The notes beneath the pieces are model-generated. The model searched no databases. It worked only from the letters and a program-made list of their open reading frames with translations, and was not told where the DNA came from. A DNA stretch of 63,728 nucleotides from JARKQH01 sp964631605 (lineage in GTDB: Bacteria; Verrucomicrobiota; Verrucomicrobiia; Limisphaerales; UBA8199): contig CAZVYG010000020.1 of the NCBI GenBank assembly GCA_964631605.1, forward strand, positions 1-63,728. Reading direction: 5' to 3'. Shown here piece by piece: positions 42,950 to 52,596 of this stretch. How positions within the stretch are numbered: position 1 is the stretch's first letter; the number at the start of each line of letters is the position of its first letter. Made by a program: the position numbers and the translations under genes.

Positions 42950-44560
42950 ATGAGCAACGCTTCTCTTCCGCAAACACAACGAGCCGTTCAGTTGGTGGGT
43001 CCGGACCAGCTCCGGCTCAACGAGTCCAAGCCGGTTCCGGAGCCCGGTCCGCACCAGGTCCTGGGGCGGGTGGAAGTGGTTGGTCTCTGTTTTTCGGACC
43101 TGAAACTGCTCAAGCAATTCTCCGGCCACGCCCGGAAATCGGAGGTGGTTTCCGGCATTGAAAAAACGGCGCTGGCTGAAATGCCGAACTACGTGCCGGG
43201 CGACAAACCGACAGTTCCCGGCCACGAAACGGTAGTCCGGATCATCAAGGCGGGCAGCAAGGTGACGCGGCACAAACCGGGCGAGCGTTACCTGGTGCAA
43301 ACCGATTATCGCTGGCTGCCCACGGCGGGCTCGGCGTCAGCGTTCGGCTACAATTTCGAAGGGGCGCTCCAGGAGTATGTTCTCATGGACGAGCGGGTGA
43401 TCACCGCGCCCGATGGGGAATCCATGCTGATTCCGGTGCCCGAAGATCTGTCCGCCTCGGCCCTGGCGCTGTGCGAACCCTGGGCGTGTGTGGAAGATTC
43501 GTATGTCGAAAAGCAGCGCCAAACCCTTAAACCGGGCGGCCAGTTGCTGGTGGTGGGCGAGACGCCGGTGGATCCCGCGCGGGTGCGACACCTCGAAGGG
43601 CGGCCGGCCAATGCCGCGTTTGTCACCGCCGACCAGGTGGCGGGGCTGAAGGACGCGGCGTACGACGACGTGATCTATTTTGGCGCCAATGCGCAGACGG
43701 TGCAACAACTGTTCCCGAAAGTGGCGGTGAGCGGCCTGTTCAATATTGTGCAGTGCGGCAAGAAATTCGGCCGGCCGGTGGTCTCGCAGGTGGGCCGGGT
43801 TCACTATGGGGGCATTCGTTTGATTGGCACCGCAGGGTCTGACCCCGCCCAGGCCATGCGCTACATTCCGCCCACGGGGGAGATTCGGCCCCACAACAAG
43901 ATTAATATCATTGGGGCGGCGGGCCCGATGGGCACGATGCATGTCATTCGCGATCTGTGCCAGGGGGTGCCTGGCGTCACGGTTTATGCCGGCGACCTGA
44001 GTGATGAGCGGTTGGCGGTCCTGCAAAGACTGGCGGACCCGCTGGCGCGCAAGCACGGCTTGACTTTGCGCCCGTATAATCCCGGCAAAGACAGGCTGAC
44101 CGAAGCCTTCGACTACATCGTACTGATGGCGCCGGTGCCGGCCCTGGTCGTTCAGGCCATTCCGTCCGCTGCTCGCCGCGGGATCATCAATATTTTTGCG
44201 GGCATTCCGGCCAACGTCACGGCCGAACTGGACCTGGATGCCTATATCGAGAAAGAGCTGTACTTCATCGGGACCAGCGGCTCGACCCTCGAGGATATGA
44301 AGCTGGTGCTGTCCAAGGTGGTCTCGCGGCAGCTCGACACCAACCTTTCGGTCGCCGCGGTGGCCGGTTTGGAGGGCGCGATTGACGGGATACGCGCCGT
44401 CGAGAAAAACCTCATGCCCGGCAAGATCATTGTCTATCCGGCCTGCAAGGGGCTTCGCCTGACCGCCCTGACGGAGCTGGAGGGGCGGTTGCCACTGGAC
44501 AACGGCCGTTGGACGCGGGAGGCCGAGGAGGCCTTGGTGAAAGGGGCGTGGCAATCATGA
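42950..44560 (+). CDS. MDR-family zinc alcohol dehydrogenase, SorE-like
   Basis: A 536-residue medium-chain dehydrogenase. The GroES-like part has the catalytic zinc site residues Cys47 and GHE (91-93) in GLCFSDLK and VPGHETV; the structural-zinc CxxCxxC lobe is missing. A Rossmann core INIIGAAGPMG lies at ~318-330. An extra ~110-residue segment (~185-300) separates the two and itself looks Rossmann-like. The shape and setting recall L-sorbose-1-phosphate reductase (SorE), usually ~410 residues. It ends with a four-base ATGA overlap with the SDR gene. Function is inferred. Confidence 0.8.
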   Translation: MSNASLPQTQRAVQLVGPDQLRLNESKPVPEPGPHQVLGRVEVVGLCFSDLKLLKQFSGHARKSEVVSGIEKTALAEMPNYVPGDKPTVPGHETVVRIIKAGSKVTRHKPGERYLVQTDYRWLPTAGSASAFGYNFEGALQEYVLMDERVITAPDGESMLIPVPEDLSASALALCEPWACVEDSYVEKQRQTLKPGGQLLVVGETPVDPARVRHLEGRPANAAFVTADQVAGLKDAAYDDVIYFGANAQTVQQLFPKVAVSGLFNIVQCGKKFGRPVVSQVGRVHYGGIRLIGTAGSDPAQAMRYIPPTGEIRPHNKINIIGAAGPMGTMHVIRDLCQGVPGVTVYAGDLSDERLAVLQRLADPLARKHGLTLRPYNPGKDRLTEAFDYIVLMAPVPALVVQAIPSAARRGIINIFAGIPANVTAELDLDAYIEKELYFIGTSGSTLEDMKLVLSKVVSRQLDTNLSVAAVAGLEGAIDGIRAVEKNLMPGKIIVYPACKGLRLTALTELEGRLPLDNGRWTREAEEALVKGAWQS

Positions 44561-45369
44561 GTGCGGATTTGCGGGGCAAGATCGCCATTGTTACCGGGGG
44601 AGCCCAGGGTCTGGGTTACGCCATCGCCCAGCGGCTGCTGCGCGAAGGGTCCCAGGTGGTCATTGCCGACATCAACGAGGCGGGGGTGACTGCGGCCGCG
44701 GCGGAACTGGGCCGTGAAGCCGGGCGGGAGGTGATGGGGCTCAAAGTGGATGTGACCCAAGAGGCGGAAGTTGCGGCACTGTTCGACCACACGGTCGCGC
44801 GTCACGGGCGAGTGGACATTGTCGTGGCCAACGCGGCCATTCTGATCGCCGAGCCGATCGCCGAAGCGGATGCCGAGCGATGGCGCGCGGTCATGAATGT
44901 AAACCTATTCGGGTATTTTCTGACCACCAAGCACGCTTGCCGGATCATGAAAGCCCAACGCAGCGGCTCGATCATCAATATCAATTCCAAGTCGGGCAAG
45001 CGCGGCAGCGCCGCCAACTCCGCCTACGCGGCCACGAAGTTCGGCGGCATCGGCCACACGCAGAGCGTGGCTCTGGAGATGGCGCCCTACAATGTTCGCT
45101 GCAATGCGATTTGCCCTGGCAATCTGTTGGATTCGCCGCTGTGGAACCATCCTGAAAAAGGTCTTTTCGTGCAGTACCTCCGCGCGGGCAAAGTGCCCGG
45201 CGCCACCACAATCGAGCAAGTGCGCCAGGCCTACATCAACCAGGTGCCCATGAAGCGCGGCTGCACTTACGAGGATGTCTGCAACGCCGTCGTGTTTTTG
45301 GCCTCGGACCAATCCTCCTATATTACCGGCATCGCCCTCAGCGTGACCGGCGGCCAGGAAATGAACTAA
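44557..45369 (+). CDS. SDR oxidoreductase, sorbitol-6-phosphate 2-dehydrogenase-like
   Basis: A 270-residue short-chain dehydrogenase with TGGAQGLG (residues 13-20), the catalytic Ser144-Tyr157-Lys161 triad (YAATK), and NVNLFG. The C-terminal part, with VPMKRGCTYEDV and YITGIALSVTGGQEM, closely resembles SrlD/SorD sorbitol-6-phosphate dehydrogenases, which convert sorbitol-6-phosphate to fructose-6-phosphate. Translationally coupled to the MDR dehydrogenase. The exact substrate is inferred. Confidence 0.85.
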   Translation: MSADLRGKIAIVTGGAQGLGYAIAQRLLREGSQVVIADINEAGVTAAAAELGREAGREVMGLKVDVTQEAEVAALFDHTVARHGRVDIVVANAAILIAEPIAEADAERWRAVMNVNLFGYFLTTKHACRIMKAQRSGSIININSKSGKRGSAANSAYAATKFGGIGHTQSVALEMAPYNVRCNAICPGNLLDSPLWNHPEKGLFVQYLRAGKVPGATTIEQVRQAYINQVPMKRGCTYEDVCNAVVFLASDQSSYITGIALSVTGGQEMN

Positions 45370-45382
45370 TCCCCCTGATCTT

Positions 45383-46141
45383 ATGCAACAAAACCCCGTC
45401 CTTCAGGAACTCCTCACCCTCTCCCACGACATCGGCCGCGAGGACCGCGGCCTGGCCATGCTGGGAGAAGGGAACACCTCCGCCCGGCTGAGCGACGAGA
45501 CGTTTCTGGTCAAAGCCAGCGGCACCTGCCTTGGCACCCTCCAGCCGGATGACGTGGTCGAGTGCCGTTTTTCGGCGCTGCTGCCGCTGCTGGAAAAGCC
45601 CGACATGACCGACCCGGAGATTGAGAATGCGCTGCTGGCGGCGCGGGTGGATGCCAGCGCCAAAAAACCCTCTGTGGAAGCGGTTTTTCACGCTTATTTT
45701 CTGACCCTCCCCGGGGTGAAGTTTGTCGGGCACAGCCATGCGACCACCGTCAATCAAATCCTTTGTTCGCCACGCGCCCGGGAGTTCGCCCTGCGCCGCA
45801 TGTTTCCCGACGAGATTGTTTGCTGCGGCACCGCCTCGGTGTTTGTGCCCTACACCGACCCGGGGGTGAAACTGGCCCAGATGATTCGCACCCAAACGGA
45901 GGATTTCATCCGGCAGCGGCATCAGCAGCCCCGCGTGGTGCTGATGGAGAATCACGGCATCATTACGCTCGGCGCGACCCGGCAGGCGGTGCTTTCGGCC
46001 ATGTTGATGGCGGAAAAGGCCGCGCGGATTTTTGCCGGCGCCGCCGCTCTGGGCGGCCCGGTGTTTTTCTCCGAGGCAAATGTGCAACGGATTGCGGGAC
46101 GTCCCGACGAGGCGTATCGGCAACGCGCCTTGAAACTGTGA
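45383..46141 (+). CDS. Class II aldolase/adducin family protein
   Basis: A 252-residue zinc aldolase with the metal-binding pair His117 and His119 (GHSHATTVN) and a third in MENHGIITLG (His191). The N-terminus (GNTSARLSDETFLVKASG) is the usual substrate-phosphate region. It lies 13 bases after the SDR gene and may split a ketose phosphate formed by the upstream pair, such as fuculose- or a related phosphate. A second class II aldolase (38879) is only distantly similar. Confidence 0.9.
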   Translation: MQQNPVLQELLTLSHDIGREDRGLAMLGEGNTSARLSDETFLVKASGTCLGTLQPDDVVECRFSALLPLLEKPDMTDPEIENALLAARVDASAKKPSVEAVFHAYFLTLPGVKFVGHSHATTVNQILCSPRAREFALRRMFPDEIVCCGTASVFVPYTDPGVKLAQMIRTQTEDFIRQRHQQPRVVLMENHGIITLGATRQAVLSAMLMAEKAARIFAGAAALGGPVFFSEANVQRIAGRPDEAYRQRALKL

Positions 46142-46191
46142 TTTGGTTTTGATGAATCGCTCGTTCCATTTTCAATCAGCTCAACCACGCC

Positions 46192-48213
46192 ATGATCAAC
46201 CTTGATCGCCAAACAACCTCTCCCCTGGACCAACTCTGTATCAACACCATTCGCACGCTCGCGATGGATGCCGTCCAGCAAGCCAAGTCCGGCCATCCGG
46301 GCGCGCCCATGGCGCTCGCGCCGGTGGCTTACCTGTTGTGGGACCGCCATCTCCGGCATAATCCGGCCAACCCCCAGTGGCCGAACCGCGACCGTTTCAT
46401 TCTCTCGGGCGGGCACGGTTCGATGCTGCTCTACAGTCTGCTTCATTTGTATGGCTACGATTTGGGGGTCGAGGAGCTGAAGCGGTTCCGGCAATGGGCC
46501 AGCCGCACCCCGGGTCACCCCGAGCATGGGCTGACCCCGGGGGTGGAGGTGACCACAGGCCCGCTGGGTCAGGGGCTGGGCACGAGCGTGGGGATGGCCA
46601 TCGCGGAGCGGTGGCTGGCGACGCACTTTAACCGGCCGGGTCACGAACTGGTGGACTTCCGCACCTTCGCCATTTGCGGGGATGGCGACATGATGGAGGG
46701 CGTGTCCAGCGAGGCGGCCTCGCTGGCCGGTCACCTCGGGCTGCACAAGTTGCTTTGGATTTACGACAACAACCGGATCACGATCGAAGGCGGCACGCAC
46801 CTGGCCTTCAGCGAGGATGTGGCCACGCGCTTCCTGGCTTACGGATGGAACGTGCAGCACGTGGGAGATGCCAACGACCTGCCCGCGCTGGCGAAGGCGC
46901 TTGAGGTGGCGAGGAAAGAAACCAGCCGTCCCTCGCTCATCATTGTGGACAGCCACATCGGCTATGGCGCCCCCAACAAGCAGGATACGCACGCGGCCCA
47001 CGGGGAGCCTCTGGGCGAAGAGGAAATCCGGCTGGCGAAGGAACGATACGGCTGGCCCCCAGACGCCAAGTTCCTCGTGCCGCAGGAAGTTCTGGATCAC
47101 ACCCGCCAGGCCGTCCAACGCGGCGCCGACGCCGAAAGCGCCTGGAAACAACAACTGGCCGCTTACGCCCAGGCCCATCCGGATTTGGCCCGGGAGTGGG
47201 AACTGCTCCAGGCCGGGCGGCTTCCCGAGGGCTGGGACCGCGATATTCCGACATTCCCGGCGGACACGAAGGGCCTGGCTTCCCGCGAATCCGGCGGCAA
47301 GGTTTTGAACGCGATTGCGAAGAACGTCCCGTGGCTGCTGGGGGGAGCGGCCGACCTGGCGCCCTCGACGAAGACCCATCTATCGGGCGCTGGCGACTTT
47401 GCCAAAGGCTCCTCCGCGGGACGGAATTTCCATTTTGGAGTGCGGGAGCACGCGATGACGACGGTTTGCAATGGGATGGCGCTTTGCAAACTCCGTCCGT
47501 ACGGCTCGGGCTTTTTCGTCTTTTCCGACTATGCCAAGCCGGCTCTTCGACTTGCCGCCTTGATGGAACTGCCGGTCATCCAGGTTTTCACCCACGACAG
47601 TATCGGTGTGGGCGAGGACGGGCCAACGCATCAGCCGATTGAGCAGCTTGCCGCCCTTCGCGCCATCCCTCACATGGTGGTGATCCGACCCGCCGATGCC
47701 AACGAGGTGGCGGAGGCCTGGCGCGTCGCGCTCGAGGCGCAAAAACATCCGGTGACCCTGATTCTGAGCCGGCAGGCGATTCCGACCCTGGACCGGAGCC
47801 GCTACGCACCCGCGGCCGGCCTGCGACGCGGGGCGTACGTCCTTGCTGATTCAGACGGCGCGCCCGAGGTCATCCTGATCGGCAGCGGATCCGAGGTTCA
47901 GTTTTGTTGCGAGGCGGCAGAGAAGCTCAAGGCCGAGGGCGTGAAAGTGCGGGTGGTGAGCATGCCCTCGTTTGAGTTGTTCGAAATGCAGCCTCGCGAG
48001 TATCGCGACCAGGTGCTGCCGCCCGCGGTCCGGAAGCGGGTGGCCATCGAGGCCGGCGCGCCGCTTGGCTGGCACCGCTACGTTGGCCTGGATGGCACCG
48101 TGATTGCCCGCGACGGGTTTGGCGCTTCGGCGCCGTTCAAAGAATTGCTGCAGCAGTTCGGGTTCACTGCGGATAACGTTTACCGCAGCGCAAAGGCCTT
48201 GCTGGCCGGCTGA
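46192..48213 (+). CDS. tkt: Transketolase
   Basis: A 673-residue thiamine-diphosphate enzyme of the pentose phosphate pathway that transfers two-carbon units between sugar phosphates. GHPGAPM (34-40), GGHGSMLLYSLLHL (73-86), the TPP motif GDGDMMEG(163-170) to NN (193-194), and the pyrimidine-domain VGEDGPTHQPIEQL are all intact. Full length for the family. It begins 50 bases after the aldolase on the same strand, so it is probably the last gene of the sugar operon. A hairpin follows the stop. Confidence 0.97.
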   Translation: MINLDRQTTSPLDQLCINTIRTLAMDAVQQAKSGHPGAPMALAPVAYLLWDRHLRHNPANPQWPNRDRFILSGGHGSMLLYSLLHLYGYDLGVEELKRFRQWASRTPGHPEHGLTPGVEVTTGPLGQGLGTSVGMAIAERWLATHFNRPGHELVDFRTFAICGDGDMMEGVSSEAASLAGHLGLHKLLWIYDNNRITIEGGTHLAFSEDVATRFLAYGWNVQHVGDANDLPALAKALEVARKETSRPSLIIVDSHIGYGAPNKQDTHAAHGEPLGEEEIRLAKERYGWPPDAKFLVPQEVLDHTRQAVQRGADAESAWKQQLAAYAQAHPDLAREWELLQAGRLPEGWDRDIPTFPADTKGLASRESGGKVLNAIAKNVPWLLGGAADLAPSTKTHLSGAGDFAKGSSAGRNFHFGVREHAMTTVCNGMALCKLRPYGSGFFVFSDYAKPALRLAALMELPVIQVFTHDSIGVGEDGPTHQPIEQLAALRAIPHMVVIRPADANEVAEAWRVALEAQKHPVTLILSRQAIPTLDRSRYAPAAGLRRGAYVLADSDGAPEVILIGSGSEVQFCCEAAEKLKAEGVKVRVVSMPSFELFEMQPREYRDQVLPPAVRKRVAIEAGAPLGWHRYVGLDGTVIARDGFGASAPFKELLQQFGFTADNVYRSAKALLAG

Positions 48214-48257
48214 AACTGACCGCTGATAAGCCGGGCGTTTTGCGCCCAACTCCGCTG

Positions 48258-48285
48258 CCCCGCCGACAGCGATTGTTCGGCGGGG
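48258..48285. terminator. Hairpin between convergent tkt and atpC
   Basis: Perfect 9-bp stem CCCCGCCGA (48258-48266), 10-base loop, TCGGCGGGG (48277-48285). No T-tract follows on either strand, so it would be a bidirectional GC-rich terminator, possibly Rho-assisted. It is the only structured element in the 82-base gap. Confidence 0.5.
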
Positions 48286-48295
48286 GGAAGACCTG

Positions 48296-48706
48296 CTATC
48301 CTCGTTGCCGACGTTTGACCTTGAGCTGCGCGAGCGATTGCGCCAGCGCGGCATTGACCAGGGCGGCTTCCGCGTCGTCCAGTTTCTCACTCAGCCGCGC
48401 CTCGGCCCGGCGGCGGGCCTCCTCGGCTTTGGCTTCATCAATATTTTCGGCCAGGATGGCCATGTCCGTCATGATGGCCACCCGTTCGGCGGTGATCTCG
48501 ACAAAGCCGTCACCCACGGCCAGAAACTGGTCCTGGCCATCCTTGCGTGCGATGACCTCGCCTGCCGTGATCTGGGTCATCAGGGGGACGTGATTGGGGT
48601 AAATCCCCATTTCGCCCTCGATCCCCGGCAGGGTGACCATCTCGACCTCCTGCGAGTAGGTCAAAGCCTCGGGGGTGACGATTTCGAGTTTCAAACGATT
48701 GGCCAT
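48296..48706 (-). CDS. atpC: ATP synthase epsilon subunit
   Basis: A 136-residue central-stalk subunit. N-terminal beta-sandwich LKLEIVTPEALTYSQEVEMVTLPGIEGEMGIYPNHVPL, followed by the two-helix C-terminal inhibitory hairpin (EEARRRAEARLSEKLDDAEAA). It is the last gene of the atp operon, 22 bases after atpD. Confidence 0.96.
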   Translation of the reverse strand: MANRLKLEIVTPEALTYSQEVEMVTLPGIEGEMGIYPNHVPLMTQITAGEVIARKDGQDQFLAVGDGFVEITAERVAIMTDMAILAENIDEAKAEEARRRAEARLSEKLDDAEAALVNAALAQSLAQLKVKRRQRG

Positions 48707-48728
48707 GGCAAGGTGGCGGCGCGCCCGT

Positions 48729-50132
48729 TTATGCCTGGTTGATTTCCTCGATGGACCCCTTCATGTAGAAGTTGCCCTCGGCCACATCGTCGTGCTTGCC
48801 CTCGAGGATTTCCTTGAACCCGCGGACCGTTTCCGCGACCGGCACCTGTTTGCCGGGCCGGCCGGTGAAGACTTCCGCGACGCTGAACGGCTGGCTGAGG
48901 AACCGCTGGATTTTCCGAGCGCGGAAGACGGTCAATTTGTCGTCGGGCGACAGTTCATCCATGCCCAGGATGGCGATGATATCCTGCAAATCCTTGTAGC
49001 GCTGCAACACGCGTTGGACGCCGCGGGCCACTTCATAATGCTCCTTGCCCACGATTTCGGGGGCCAGCGCCCGCGAGGTGGAGGCCAGCGGGTCCACGGC
49101 GGGATAAATGCCCAGCTCGGCGATCGAACGTTCCAGCACGATGGTGGCGTCCAGGTGGGCGAAGGTGGTGGCCGGGGCGGGATCGGTCAGGTCGTCCGCC
49201 GGGACGTACACCGCCTGGAAGGAGGTAATGGAGCCTTTCTTGGTCGAGGTGATGCGTTCCTGCAGGTCGCCCATCTCGGCGGCCAGCGTGGGCTGGTAAC
49301 CGACGGCGCTGGGGGTGCGGCCCAACAGCGCCGACACCTCGGAGCCCGCCTGCGAAAAGCGGAAGATGTTGTCAATGAACAAGAGCACGTCCTGATTCTT
49401 CTCGTCGCGGAAATACTCGGTGATGGCCAGTCCGGATAACGCCACGCGGAGACGCGCCCCCGGCGGCTCGTTCATCTGACCGTAAACCAGCGCGATTTTG
49501 GATTCGCTCAGATTCTGCTGCTTGATGACGCCAGCTTCGGACATTTCATGATAGAGGTCGTTGCCTTCGCGGGTGCGTTCGCCGACCCCGGCGAACACTG
49601 AAACGCCGCCGTGCAGCTTGGCGATGTTGTTAATGAGTTCCATGATGACCACCGTCTTGCCGACGCCCGCGCCGCCGAAGGCGCCCACTTTGCCGCCTTT
49701 GAGGAAGGGGCAAATCAGGTCAATGACCTTGATGCCGGTGGTGAGGACCTGGGGCGAGGTGGACTGGTCAACCAGCGGCGGGGGCGGCCGATGAATCGGA
49801 TAGCGCTTGTCCGAGTGCACCGGGCCGCGTTCGTCCACCGGGTTGCCGGTGACGTCGAACACGCGGCCCATGACGCCTTCGCCCACGGGCATGGAAATCG
49901 GCGCGCCCGTGTCCGTCACCTCGTAACCGCGTTTGAGGCCTTCGGTGCTGGACATGGCAACGGTGCGGACCCAGTTGTCGCCCAGATGTTGTTGCACCTC
50001 CAGCGTGAGGTGGACGGGCTGGTCGCCCACCTTGAAATCCACCGTCAGCGCGTTGTAAATCGGGGGGACACCGCCGGGGAACTCCACGTCCACGACCGGA
50101 CCGATGACTTGAACAATTTTGCCTTTATTCAT
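48729..50132 (-). CDS. atpD: ATP synthase beta subunit
   Basis: A 467-residue catalytic subunit of F1. Walker A GGAGVGKT (153-160), GERTREGNDLYHEM, ALSGLAITEYFRDEKNQDVLLFIDNIFRFSQAG, and a DELSEED-type loop (DELSPDD). Rotor-facing and nucleotide-site residues are intact. Order and strand match the canonical atp operon. Confidence 0.98.
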   Translation of the reverse strand: MNKGKIVQVIGPVVDVEFPGGVPPIYNALTVDFKVGDQPVHLTLEVQQHLGDNWVRTVAMSSTEGLKRGYEVTDTGAPISMPVGEGVMGRVFDVTGNPVDERGPVHSDKRYPIHRPPPPLVDQSTSPQVLTTGIKVIDLICPFLKGGKVGAFGGAGVGKTVVIMELINNIAKLHGGVSVFAGVGERTREGNDLYHEMSEAGVIKQQNLSESKIALVYGQMNEPPGARLRVALSGLAITEYFRDEKNQDVLLFIDNIFRFSQAGSEVSALLGRTPSAVGYQPTLAAEMGDLQERITSTKKGSITSFQAVYVPADDLTDPAPATTFAHLDATIVLERSIAELGIYPAVDPLASTSRALAPEIVGKEHYEVARGVQRVLQRYKDLQDIIAILGMDELSPDDKLTVFRARKIQRFLSQPFSVAEVFTGRPGKQVPVAETVRGFKEILEGKHDDVAEGNFYMKGSIEEINQA

Positions 50133-50163
50133 GTTTGCTTTTGCGGGTCAGAAATTCTCGGGG

Positions 50164-51042
50164 TCAGCTCAGAGCCATGGCGGCGCTGCTGATTTCGAGC
50201 AGCTCGTTGGTGATGCTGGCCTGGCGCATCTTGTTGTATTGCAGCGTGAGATCCCGGATGAGCTGGTGCGCGTTGTCCGTCGCGTTCTTCATGGCCACCA
50301 TCCGGGCGCTGTGCTCGCTGGCTTTGGCTTCGAGCAGGACCTGGTAAATCTGGAAGTTGAGATAGTGCGGCAGCAACGCCCCCAAAACCTGGTCGGCCGA
50401 AGGCTCGAACAGGAACTCGGTTGCCCCCCGCTCGAGGGCTTGCAACCGCTCCTCGCCGTGCACGCCGATGGTAAAGCCTTTGATTTCGCCCACGGGCAGC
50501 AACTGAATCACCTCCGGCCTCTGGTTCAAGGTCGAGACGAAATTGGTGAAGAGCACCTCGACCACATCCACCTCTCCGCGCAGGAAAAGCTCCCGCGCGA
50601 ACTTGCAGATGGCGCGCGCCTCGCCGAACAAGGGCGCGTCCTTGTAGGTGAACTCAGCAGCCAGGTGGCGCCGGGTGCGGGCGACGAACTGGGCCGCCTT
50701 CCGCCCGGCGGTAATGAACACGGTGGTGGCTTTGTCGAACCGGGCCGCTTCCCGGAGCAGGTTGCTGTTGAGGGCGCCGCACAGGCCTTTGTCGCTGCTG
50801 ACCAGGATGACGCAGCGGCGCTTGATTTCACGCTCCTCCATCAGGGGATGAGTGAAATCGCCGGCGTGGTGGGTGACCTCGGCCAGCACGCCGTTCATCA
50901 TGGTGGCGTAGGGACGGCCCGCCAAAGCCGCCTGCTGGGCCCGCCGCATTTTCGAGGCGGCGACCATCTGCATGGCCTTGGTGATCTGGGCCGTGTTCTT
51001 GACCGACTTGATGCGCCGGCGGATGTCGCGGGTGCTGGGCAT
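50164..51042 (-). CDS. atpG: ATP synthase gamma subunit
   Basis: A 292-residue rotor-shaft subunit starting MPSTRDIRRRIKSVKNTAQITKAMQMVAASKMRRA, with the conserved SDKGLCGALNSN, and the C-terminal helix MKNATDNAHQLIRDLTLQYNKMRQASITNELLEI. Slightly longer than the E. coli protein in the middle. Ten bases separate it from atpA. Confidence 0.97.
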   Translation of the reverse strand: MPSTRDIRRRIKSVKNTAQITKAMQMVAASKMRRAQQAALAGRPYATMMNGVLAEVTHHAGDFTHPLMEEREIKRRCVILVSSDKGLCGALNSNLLREAARFDKATTVFITAGRKAAQFVARTRRHLAAEFTYKDAPLFGEARAICKFARELFLRGEVDVVEVLFTNFVSTLNQRPEVIQLLPVGEIKGFTIGVHGEERLQALERGATEFLFEPSADQVLGALLPHYLNFQIYQVLLEAKASEHSARMVAMKNATDNAHQLIRDLTLQYNKMRQASITNELLEISSAAMALS

Positions 51043-51051
51043 TGACTGAGT

Positions 51052-52584
51052 TTAGCGGTAGGTTTGTTTGAATTCCGAAACCGCCGCCTTGAGCTGTTCG
51101 GTGAGCGTGTCACTCAGCGCCTTTTCCCTGGCGATCTGCGTCATCAGGTCGGCCTTGCGGCTGGTCAGATAGTCGGTCAGTTTGTCCTGGAAGTCTTTGA
51201 TTTTTTCGACCGCGATGTCGTCCATGTAGCCGTTCTGGACGGTCCAAAGAACCGCCACCTGCACCTCGACGGGGATGGGGTTGTATTGGGGTTGCTTGAA
51301 GACCTCAACAATCCGCTTGCCGCGTTCGATCTGGGCCTGGGTCTTGGCGTCGAGGTCCGAACCGAACTGCGCGAACGCCGCGAGTTCGCGGAATTGCGCC
51401 AGGTCGAGCTTGATGCGGCCGGCGACCTGTTTCATGGCCTTGATCTGGGCGGCGGAGCCGACGCGCGACACCGAGATGCCGACCGAAATCGCGGGGCGGA
51501 TGCCCTGGTAGAACAAGTCGGTTTCCAGGAAAATCTGGCCATCGGTGATGGAAATGACGTTGGTCGGGATGTAGGCCGAGACGTCGCCCGCCTGGGTTTC
51601 GATGATGGGCAGCGCGGTCAGGGAGCCGTTGCCGTATTTTTCGCTCACGCGGGCCGAACGTTCGAGCAGGCGGCTGTGCAGGTAAAACACATCCCCGGGG
51701 TAAGCTTCGCGGCCGGAGGGGCGTTTCAGCACCAGGGACACCTGCCGGTAGGCCACGGCGTGCTTGGACAGGTCATCGTAAATGATGAGCGCATCCATGC
51801 CGTTGTCCATGAACCATTCGCCCATGGCCGCGCCGGCGAAGGGGGCCAGGTACTGATTGGTTGCCGAGTCGGAAGCTGGGGCGGCGACCAGGATGGTATA
51901 GGGCATGGCGTTGGCCTCTTCGAGGACCGAGATGACGCGGGCGATGTTGGATTGCTTTTGCCCAATGGCGACATAAATGCAGTAGAGCGGGCGGTAGTCC
52001 TTGTCGCCGGCGGCCTCGGCGGCGCGATTGAGCCGGGCCTGGCTGATGATGGTATCAATGCCGAGGGTCGTCTTGCCGGTGGACCGGTCGCCAATGATCA
52101 GCTCGCGCTGGCCGCGACCGATCGGAATCATCGCGTCCACGGCCATGATGCCGGTCTGGACGGGCTGGCTCACCGATTTGCGCTTGATAATGCCCGGGGC
52201 AATCTTCTCGACGGGGTAAGCCGCCTCGGCTTTGATCGGTCCCTTGCCGTCCAGCGGCTGGCCCAGGGCGTTGACCACCCGCCCGAGCATCGCCTTGCCC
52301 ACCGGCACCTGAAGCAGCTTGCCGGTGGTCCGAACCTCGTCGCCCTCTTCAATCTGGGTGTAGTCGCCGAGAATAATCGCGCCCACCTCGGTCTCCTCGA
52401 GGTTCAAAGCCAGGCCGGTGATGCCTTTGCCGAAATCAATCATCTCATTGAGCATCACATCGGTCAGCCCCTCGATTTTGGCGACGCCGTCCCCAATTTC
52501 GCGGACAATCCCCACGTTTTGCCTGCCGACGCCGGTTTTGGCGGAGGCGATTTGCGCTTCAATCTCCTGTAGTAAGTTGCTCAT
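51052..52584 (-). CDS. atpA: ATP synthase alpha subunit
   Basis: A 510-residue F1 subunit with the non-catalytic nucleotide site: Walker A GDRSTGKT (165-172; Ser in place of the usual Gln), IYVAIGQKQSNIARV, GEWFMDNGMDALIIYDDLSKHAVAYRQVSLVLKRPSGREAYPGDVFYLHSRLLERSA and a conserved C-terminus. Standard length. No Shine-Dalgarno precedes the ATG. Confidence 0.98.
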   Translation of the reverse strand: MSNLLQEIEAQIASAKTGVGRQNVGIVREIGDGVAKIEGLTDVMLNEMIDFGKGITGLALNLEETEVGAIILGDYTQIEEGDEVRTTGKLLQVPVGKAMLGRVVNALGQPLDGKGPIKAEAAYPVEKIAPGIIKRKSVSQPVQTGIMAVDAMIPIGRGQRELIIGDRSTGKTTLGIDTIISQARLNRAAEAAGDKDYRPLYCIYVAIGQKQSNIARVISVLEEANAMPYTILVAAPASDSATNQYLAPFAGAAMGEWFMDNGMDALIIYDDLSKHAVAYRQVSLVLKRPSGREAYPGDVFYLHSRLLERSARVSEKYGNGSLTALPIIETQAGDVSAYIPTNVISITDGQIFLETDLFYQGIRPAISVGISVSRVGSAAQIKAMKQVAGRIKLDLAQFRELAAFAQFGSDLDAKTQAQIERGKRIVEVFKQPQYNPIPVEVQVAVLWTVQNGYMDDIAVEKIKDFQDKLTDYLTSRKADLMTQIAREKALSDTLTEQLKAAVSEFKQTYR

Positions 52585-52596
52585 ATCTGGATCTGA

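Noticed and set aside
45952..47379. 475-codon frame antisense to aldolase and transketolase
   Set aside because: Both plus-strand genes carry intact catalytic motifs; the antisense frame has none.
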